Source: Larimichthys crocea (lineage: Eukaryota; Chordata; Actinopteri; Sciaenidae). From it: 64,000 bases of DNA. A model generated the notes under the pieces. That model saw only the letters and a list, made by a program, of their open reading frames with translations, did not search any database and was not told the DNA's origin. Of this stretch, positions 55,000 through 64,000 are shown in pieces. Position 1 is the stretch's first letter. Each line of letters opens with the position of its first letter. The position numbers were made by a program, and so were the translations under genes. Location: assembly GCF_000972845.2 (NCBI RefSeq), contig NC_040013.1, positions 3,462,642 through 3,526,641 of the forward strand. Reading direction: 5' to 3'.

Positions 55000-57900
55000 A
55001 ATACATTAATTAATAAAGTTGATTTCATTAATGGATATCTAGAATAAATGCTTTTGTAATTTGTATTTAACCCAAATTTTGCCTTTAATTTTTTAATTAA
55101 TTTGATCCAACTAATTTAATTTTATCAGATTAAATTCATTAAGTCATAATGAAAACACATTAAATGTCATTTTCTAAGACTGATTTAACTTAATTCAATT
55201 CATTTATTTCGATTAACTTGATTGGATTTTGACAAACAGAAGCATAAATCGAATTACTGTGTGTGCATTCTTTCAACTTGGTAAATGTTTAGTATATTTC
55301 TGACAAACATGACACACGTACTGACGGATAGTTTAAAAAATACATTTTGCCACAGGCCTACAAGTCTTGTCAATGTGCGCAGGTTAGTTTGTTCTCCGCC
55401 CACGCACCTGAGATATCTGCCACTACTCCATCGACTGTTTTATGATTCTGTTTCCATGGAGGTTTCTCCCTATGTTCCCAGTCACAAAGCATCTACGGGT
55501 TTTCCCCTGTGACGGTAATGTATGATGAATATTATCAGAAGAATGTAGTACGTAAGGGTTAGTATAAATATTAAGGTTAGGAGATGAGGGTTCAGGCTCA
55601 GGTTAGGAGTTAAGGGATGAAGAGAAGTCACTGTAATGGCCAAACAATTTTCAACAGAACAAGGATGTATGTGTCCTGGAGGGAGTGAGTTCAGCCAGAT
55701 CCGTGGGCGTGTGCTTGTTTCATGTGTTTTATCGGGTGAATCTCCACATATTAATTGTTCGGGAGAAAGTCTCCGTCAAATGATCTGTGGCCTAACCAGA
55801 ATTATTCAGAGAGCTTTTTCTTTCTGACCCTTTAAAATACAATAAATGACTTACTGGTCTGTAATGAGGCCACTTAGTATGGGTGGTGTGGCGCAAAACA
55901 AAGATACAATGACGTGCCTTGAGACACCGTGGCTGGAGCAGTGTGTACATGACAGGTCGGTGGAAACATTTGGTTACTGCAGTGCGACCGCTAAGGATGC
56001 AGAGCAGTCAAAAGGAGCTCTGTGAGCTGAAATAAGGACTGTTTATATCCCTATTACAAAAAAAAACAACATCTTAGGGTTGATTGACGGGCTTCTCATG
56101 TCTTAACTATTATACACTGGACTTCATGCAGCCAGAAAATGGGTACACCTTGTTTATTAAGCAAAAGTCCAAACTTCTCACACTGGGCTGGGCTTTGACA
56201 TTAGTCTGGAAAATGAGCGTATATATCTCCCTCTTTCAGTGTGACTGCACACACTGTGTATTTGGAGCACGTCACTCCAGGTAATGTCTGCACCGTGTCT
56301 CATTCCTCACTAATGTTTCAAATATTAGAGCGGAGGCAGTGAGATACAAAAGCATTAGCTCGGAATAATGTAAACGCTTGCCGAGTATACAAATGTGGTA
56401 TAAATAGACTAAGCTTTTGGTTTTAATTTCACAGGCTGCCACGACATGCAGTCACTTGTATCTCCAGTTTGTGATCATTTGGAGGATAAGGATGACCAGC
56501 AAACACGATGACTAGCCGTATCTTACCATCTAGAACATTTTCATAACGTCTGATCTGTCCAAACCTGTCACAGTTTCACAAACAATCGCTCTGTGCTGAG
56601 CCGATCATTCAACAACTAACAATATACCAAGTTACAAAACCAGAAGGGGGTGTCCTGAAGTCTCATGGAGCACATTTTAAGGAGCGTGCAAACTGTGGTG
56701 TTTCATTCCGGGGCCTAATTTTGTGTCATGAGTCTTTTTTTGTCCCTGTTTTTCAATGTTAACGCATAAAAACGTCTGGTTTTAGAAAATGTACAGATGT
56801 TCTGATTATTAGGGAGCACGGTGGCTCGGCGTGCCGCTCCACCTGCAGCTCCTGCAGTTTAAAGACATGCATATCAGGTGATTTGGAAACCTCAAATTGC
56901 CGTGTGAGCGGTGTCTGTTTTTTAAAAATTTTCATCAGTGCTGTGATAGACAGGGTGTACCCTGATGGATGGATTTTGACAGTGTGTATTTTGAAATACA
57001 AAACAGGAATATGGGAGCCTGGGAGTTTATGATCATTACCTGTATTGTATCTCATATTCGGCACACTGCAAAGTGTGGAGAAAGATAGCACTGTGGCAAT
57101 TACAGAGAGGGAAAGAACAATGCAGCTTTGCACAATGTAGTAAATGCATTTAGCATATTTTAAAAGTAATATATGCAGACTGAAACTAACTTAATGTACC
57201 ACAAAACTTTTTTTCAGTAGTCAAAATCTGTCTCCATTATTAAAATGCAGATTTGCAGCATGTCTGACATGCAGCACTATCATAAAAATGTATATATTCA
57301 TTCTGACATGCTGCAGATGACTGTTTTCGTCTCGCCCACTCTTCAGCCTGCCCTGTTCTTTTCTTGTGTCCCTGTCTCACCTTTCACGCTAAATTAACCG
57401 CCTGTTATTTTGTTTCACATCACTCTTTTGTACTCGCAAGACTGTCATCGCCACGGCCATCAAGATATCCCCATGTGGCTAATCTTCATCTGGCGTGTTT
57501 TTGCCTGCCACAGGATTTCACCTACCGGTGGATCTCACCTGGACTACCATCAATAATTGAGTGAGATCACAGGTGACGATGAGTGATTATAGTGATTAAT
57601 GTCAACTAAGCAGAGGGCCAACATGCTGCTGACACTAGCTGTGGTCACTGATCCCGACAGGACCCAGATGAGAGCTGAACCAGAACCTCTCTCTCTGTCT
57701 GTGTGTCTCCGTCTCTGGCGCCAGCCACCCTGTGCTCCGGCCTTCCTCGCTCTGACACTGATGCAGAGGATGATCAGAAGCAAAGCCGCTTCTTTTATAA
57801 AGATATAAAGCCACTGTCAGCCCCCGACTGAAATTTATTGTTCGGCTTACTAACAGTAATGGCAGACCTTGTGGCTGTATGGATTTTTAATAGCATGTTG

Positions 57901-60900
57901 TAATGGCTATCGCCAAACAGTCTCACAGATTTACAACCTCCAAACGACCTGCTGCCACCAACCACAGGTTTGTGATGTGGATATCACCAGCAGCGGGACA
58001 AAGCAGGTTTATTTTTGCTTCAGTGTTTACCAAACAGAAACACCAGCATGGTTATAATTCATAATGTGTCCCGACGGCTCTTTTCTCTCAAAACTAGCCA
58101 AACAAGATACTCCATTTAACTGTCCCGACGCCTGTAAGCATGTTTTCCTGTTTTGAACTAAAGGTAACTCCTGGTCCTGTACGGGTACTCTTAAAGAAAA
58201 CACAAAGCTGCACGTTGAAGAGTGGACATTCAAATAATAGGTCGCCTATAGGCATGAGGAAATTTCACAGGGAACAGCAACTGGAACTAAATAAAGAAAA
58301 TAAACCACACAGTCAGAATGATTCCTCTATGGACCAGAACAGGAAAAAGTAGATTTGAAAAATGAACAGATGGATGCACTTCATGGAGCCTGGAGCAGCA
58401 TTACAGGCTTTTGTTTAATTAATTATGATTTAATTTAAAAAATGAGCCCCATAAGTCCCATAATGTGAGGTCAGGACTGCAGGTAGGTCAGATGACACGC
58501 TGTTGTAACATGTGCACGTTGTGGTTTGACGTCGTCTCGCTGGAATAAGCAGGAACGTCCCCGAATGAATGAACTCTGTGCTCTGCTAACAAGATGGTCG
58601 TTCTCCTCTTTAGCCCCGCAGGACATGACGTCCATCTGAAACGTGGACTCGTCAGACTTTCAGTCAGTCAGTCCATCTTGCATGAGCTCTGGTCCAGAGG
58701 AGTCAGATCACCAACAGGCTCACTCTCTTTGCATGGCAGAGTCTTTACTTGCATTTGTAGATGCAGCAACACACTGTGTATACTGACAGCAGGTTCCTAA
58801 GCCCGTGTTGTAAGATACTTTGTACAGTCATGTGTGTTTTTAATGCAGCCTGAGGGACAGAAGGTCTTCGGCCTTGCATGTACAGATCAGAGTTTTTATG
58901 TCGTATTGTAGGCGGTGAAATAAAGTCCTTGCGACTGTGCATTGAAAAATGTTTTTCTCAAACTTTTGAGTGTCACACAACTTTCCCAGTGCTTTGTTGC
59001 CACTAACCCGATAACATCAGAACATATTGCTGCAATCAAATTCAGAATGAGTGTATGTATAAAACATTTTAAAAAGCCAGCTGAGGTCTGTTTTTTTTTT
59101 ACCTTTTGTGTCTGTCTAAATCAATAATTAATATTTTATGGGATGATTGTCATAATAGTAAAACACAAAGGTGAACAGTACAATTCTAGCGTATTCATTA
59201 AAAATGAATATTATAAAAACATAAAGGATCTATTAAGAATAATGGATACTATGAACAATATTTTATTTTTAGATATTCAATGCTGCCATGATGTTATCCA
59301 AACATTATTTATTATTATTACTTTTTACTTCCATTAATAATGTATAGTAGGAGCTAACAAACATATTTCACTGTAACTCTTCTTTTATAAATAATAGAGA
59401 GGAAGGAGAAGAAATACAAGTTATTAACTAGTAAAAAATATCACTTAATGGGACTTTAGTGTTTAGACTTTTAACATAAAATAAATGTCCTTCTTCTAAA
59501 AAGGATTTTAAATAATTTAGACGGCACATTTCAGGCTCCACAAATACTTGTGTCCGACGTCTAAATGATAAAAACAAAGAAAATGATTATTAAAGGAAAA
59601 CATTCAGGAAAAACACGCTCATTCGCTTCCTGGCAGAGAGGTAGATGGAGAGTGGTAACAATCTTCCTCATTCCTTACAACCAGACGATAATAATATCTT
59701 TATTTTAAAGTGGGTGCACATTTTCCAATCAAATCTAATCACAGAGGCAAATATAAAGAGAAGCAGGAGACGTCTGGGTTATGCAGGAGGCGCTGTCACT
59801 GCTGCTATGATAACATTTTATTTCTATTTATTGTATGAACATTAACTTGAGAGCTGAAAGCATCTGCATGTGTTCAGGATGGTTTTCAGAATAAAATTCG
59901 AATGGCCCTAAAAATAGCCGGGCTGTTTTCTTGGACATCTCTCCCCGGAGCGTGTGGAGGGACATCGCTGCCATAAACCCTTCAGCATTCCCTGTATGTG
60001 GCCCCCAGAAGGGACTCCACAAAATCCCTGCATGTGGTTCCACTCAGAGCATAATGAGTGCGATTTACCCACGACATGATAGTTGCGGAAGGCTGAACAG
60101 CTCGGTCTTTAAAGCACCCTGCTCTCACCTCCACACATGGCCTCATACTGTATGCTGGCTGAGGAGCTGGCTTTTGGTTTCCAAACCCCACAGGATGCAA
60201 ACATAAGGAACAAATATTCTCAGGCCAAATGTCATTTCCGTGATTTATTTTCTTCACATGGTTCCTGTATGTTACAATACGATTTATGCATATTATTCTG
60301 TCATACATACAAGACATGGGCAGAGCCGTCATTAGTGTTCTGTGGTTTTTTTGTTTTGCACTTGCAGCCACTCCTTCCTCCTCCTTCCAGTCATGATTAG
60401 CTTCTCCAGCTAATGTAGAGTTTCCTGTGCAGAAGGAAAGAAAAAAAAAAAGCTACCAAACAAACTCACAGGAGGCATCTGTAAACATCTGACGTACAGA
60501 AAACAATCCAAATTGCGGCAAAGGTGTGGCGTGAAAGAACCGAACTTACGTCCTGATTTAAATCTGGATCGCAGTCCTCAAACATAAAACAGACTGATTA
60601 GGAGTGGAGCCTTCTCTAAATCTCTTTTGTGTGGTGTGTTTACGCTCATACCGCCGGCTCCTGTTCTGCTTTTGTTTGACAGGATGAAGACATTAACTGT
60701 CTCTCTTGTCTCCTCCTGGAAAAAGCGATTGTCAGCAGATCCAAACAAACATCTTGAGGAGCAAATGGCCTCCGATCAGTCCTGCAGAATATGAGCAAAC
60801 TCTGATGTCGGCAGGATTTGCACCCTCTGGCATTCTCCGTTGGCAATGAGAGGGAGAGTGACTGCATGGACTTTTCCAAGCATGGGAGTGCTGGCACTGA

Positions 60901-62170
60901 CCAGATGGATTGAAATGTAAGCTTGTGAAGTCCAGATGCCTGCCAAGGCTCGGGCCTTCGCTATATGCTCTTAGTCTTAACAGAGAAATACCAGAAGTTT
61001 TTTTTTTTTAAATGCAAGCTGATCTTTAAGGTTTCCATGGAGAGGAGGGAAACATTCCCAGGGTACAGTACATGCAGGGAGTCAGCAGTTAATAAAAAGC
61101 CTTTCTAGAGCTTTATGACTGTTCCGATGATTTACAGCCTGTCATCGTGAACTGAGCAAATCCACGACTGTTCTGCACGCTGTAAATCTAAATTTCTTTC
61201 GAGGAAGTATGCAGTTGCTGTCACATATATCTCCAGTTACAACTCATCTCACACAAAGCCGAGAACAGCTCAGGGTGTCTTAAACATTTCAGTGACATGC
61301 TGCTGAGGTCAAGTGCATCAGAGGACTATGCTAATCTGAAGGATTTGCACATGATTAAACACATGGATGTTGCTGATTTACAGATCAAATATCGTACATT
61401 TGGGCAGGGGAATTACATCACGTGCAAGAGATCTACTGTACTATACTATCGCTGTCAGTTGTGCAAAGTTAATCTAAAGTTATTCTAGCAAATGACTTAT
61501 TATGCCACAGCATAAATCACAGCATGCATGCGCAGTATACCGATATTAACACAGCAGCTTCTTCTGTCATGTGAGAAAGCTATCACGGCTGAATCCCCTA
61601 TCAACAACTGAGCCTGTGCCAGCTGCCATGCTTGGTTAGACCAGGACCAGGTCCAGATCCACCAATGGCACCTTCTCACGCAAAGACAAATGAGCAGCTG
61701 TCAAGTAGTTAGCTAAGCGGGTGACCTTCGCCCACAGAAATGCCGTCAGTTTGGGGCCTCTTGGTCATCAAGTTGAAAAAAGGCGGCGGTGTTTTGCTTT
61801 TTTTTCCTTTCGGGAATGCACTCACATCTCCACGACTTCCTCTCGGATGAGTGACAAAGTGAGAAAGAAAGAAAATCCATCTCGACCTAAATGGGGCAAA
61901 AGGGAAGGGAGGCATTGTGTTTGTGATGGCAGGGAAAAGTATGCTGCAACGCAATTTGATTAAACATCTATTAGATTCTCTCTTAAGACCGTTTGTTTTA
62001 GGACTGACTTTTATTGGCAACAAACAAGTACAGATGCAGACAGCTTTCTATACTGTGGAGATAAAGAACTCAACGAAATGAAGCAAGAATCTCTGGAGTG
62101 GAGTCTGTGAAATGTCCAGCGTGTCTGTCAGGATACATTAATGGAAATATGAGGCTATATTTAAAGCACA
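55000..62170. other. Non-coding stretch
   Basis: No gene identified. AT-rich around 55000-55260 (many TTAATT motifs) and 59100-59600. One splice-bounded plus-strand segment at 57514-57560 is noted under findings. The longest chance frame is a 129-residue minus-strand one at 59982-60371, without family resemblance. Confidence 0.4.
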
Positions 62171-62179
62171 AATCACTTT

Positions 62180-62400
62180 AGAAAAACCCTTAGAGGAATA
62201 GTTTGACATTTTGGGAAGTGTGCTTGTTCGCTTGTGAGTTAGATGAGGAAACTGAAACAACACTCTGGTGTTCAATAGGAAGCCGGTTGGCTTGGGTTGG
62301 CATCGAGAGTGGAAACTGAGAAAGAGCTAGCCTGGCTCCGTCCTTATAGGTAACAAAATCCACCTACGGGCACCTGTAAAGGTAAATCTAGTTTCTTTAG
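62180..62400. mobile_element. Dispersed fish repeat (AGTTTGACATTTTGGGAA family)
   Basis: Contains AGTTTGACATTTTGGGAAG, GAGTTAGATGAGGAAACTGA, GCTAGCCTGGCTCCGTCC and GGTAACAAAATCCACCTACG. This combination is common in teleost genomes as a non-autonomous interspersed repeat; the class is uncertain. Confidence 0.7.
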
Positions 62401-63949
62401 TCTGTACGAAAACAAAGAATATTTGCCAGAATGTAGCTGCTTTGAAAACCCAAAATGCTACATACAAACACGTCTTCTTTTATTTTAACTTAGTGTTGCT
62501 TGTAAGACGTCAAAGACACGTTAAACCGGATTTTTTTTGGCCACAAGGGGGCACCGGAAACAAGTTTTTAACATAACATTACCAAACAGTTGCTACAAAG
62601 CAACGTAATCATTCATTTTGGACTTGTGTTTCCGGCCACCTGTTAAATGCAAGTCTCTTTTAGCTCCTTTGTGGACTCCTGAGGGAAGTATCCAACTCTT
62701 CGACTGCTAAATGTTCACCAGCTAGTCCCTAACTGCATCTGTCAGCTCGGCACAATATACAACGGCCTTTTTTTTGATGGAAACATCTGAAAACGAAGCT
62801 CGAGAGCTGCAAGAGTGAACCAAAACAGTTGAGTTGTTGGCCGGACAGGCAGCTAAACAACGAGCTGGGGCTTGCAGCAGATTTGGGTGATTTTCTGCCA
62901 ATCACTAAGAGCAACATTTTTTTTACTTGATCACATTGTCATCATGTTTTCATCGTGTCAGCTGATACATTTACTGATATCGATTGCAGTGAGTTTTAAA
63001 GAAGAAATGGGCAGAAAATCATTTTAAAAGGCCAACAAGTGTGTAAATTATTTTGCGAACTCATGTTTATCTCCTCATTAAGCAGTAAAAGTCAACTGTA
63101 AGGTGGGAATAAATGCAGAGCAGTCACAGCTGCACTTGTAGAGCTGATCGAACCAAAGAAGGAACTGCTCGGTGACAGGAGAGCTTGGCTCTGCAGCCGA
63201 GCTCTGGATATCTGAAGTGAATCGCATAGAAGGTATTTGCCTGATTGTTCTTTTAGGTGCACCGGCTTGGGTAACAGCGAGATAGCCATCTATTATTTTG
63301 TTTTACTGCTTTGAGTCAACGGGAGGGCACTTATTTCCTGCTCTCTGCAGTTGAGGGTGCCTCGTGTCTTGCGGTCTCCAACGTTGACCACAAACTGTCT
63401 TACAAATAAACCTTTAGAGTTGTAGTTTTAGAGTCGAGATAGTGAAATATAACCACAGTTAAACAGCTAAAATCGTGCAGTATTTTTATGTTTGCTGCAA
63501 ATGAAATGACCAGAAAATGTCGTTGAGTGTGTGTTTGACACAATCCAGCATCATTTGACAATGAGAGCAGAAGCCAGCAGTGGAAAAGCCTGTCACATTG
63601 TTGACACAGTCAGGTGACAGATACACTTAATGGGTTAAGAAGCTTAGTGCGGCTGCTACATTCAACACAGCATCATTAAAGAATAAAGAGCTGATGGCCA
63701 TCACATACTTTAAAAACTCGAAAGTGTGTCTCACGTAGATAATGTTGCAGTTTTCTTGCGTTAAACACGTTTTTCACGCTTGTAAATGCAGGATTAGTCA
63801 TTATGTGTGTCCGCATGTGTGTGTGGCTCTATTAGGGTACTGATCCCTGTATGGCTTTCGGCACACAAGACACACTTTTTCAACTCCTCCCCTCTGCCTT
63901 CAGCCAGCGTGTGATTAGAGCCAATACAATCTTGGGCAACCTGCGCTGA

Positions 63950-63953
<4 letters not shown>

Positions 63954-63999
<46 letters not shown>
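63954..63999. repeat. (GA)n microsatellite at the window edge
   Basis: GA repeat running to the end of the window; true length unknown. Confidence 0.95.
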
Positions 64000-64000
64000 A

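Overview
This is vertebrate nuclear DNA, almost certainly from a ray-finned (teleost) fish. Protein-coding genes are split into many short exons with GT-AG introns. The gaps carry fish-type repeats: tRNA-derived SINEs, L2- and RTE-type LINE relics, a MITE with terminal inverted repeats, and microsatellites. There are no operons, CRISPR arrays or bacterial signals. A 10-base N run at 2963-2972 marks an assembly gap. Layout: two genes occupy the left 24 kb, both on the minus strand. (1) med22 (650-2322, with a 5' UTR exon near 2541-2640) encodes Mediator subunit 22. Its three coding exons match the 140-residue vertebrate form, and exon 2 is perfect. Exon 1 carries a compensated frame slip and exon 3 carries about five small indels, so the open frame is broken as assembled. 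(2) aak1 (coding 23547 down to 5605) encodes AP2-associated kinase 1. I could place 22 coding exons by splice sites and phase. Exons 1-21 sum to 2748 nt (915 residues). Exons 1-20 plus the distal exon 22 sum to 3471 nt (1156 residues). Both totals are exact multiples of three, which strongly supports the model. The two C-termini come from mutually exclusive terminal exons: a short one ending in a clathrin-box-like LIDL, and a long one (AAK1L type) carrying repeated DxFxxAPF motifs. From 24.1 to 28 kb lies a mosaic: an old tandem segmental duplication (about 24.14-25.93 kb and 25.94-26.57 kb) whose left copy was then filled with a SINE, an RTE LINE relic that itself received a SINE, and another dispersed repeat. 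From 28 to 64 kb I find no gene I can name. This stretch is intergenic or deep intronic, with scattered repeats, a possible LTR, and a few short splice-bounded open segments that are offered only as candidate exons. Function: AAK1 phosphorylates the AP2 mu subunit and regulates clathrin-mediated endocytosis. MED22 is part of the Mediator head module for RNA polymerase II transcription. Nothing suggests the two act together; they are simply neighbours. I saw no convincing new biological system. The most interesting signals are the modular phase-1 exon block with dual termini in aak1, its GC-AG intron, the duplicated exon-1 splice donor, and the damaged med22 frame.
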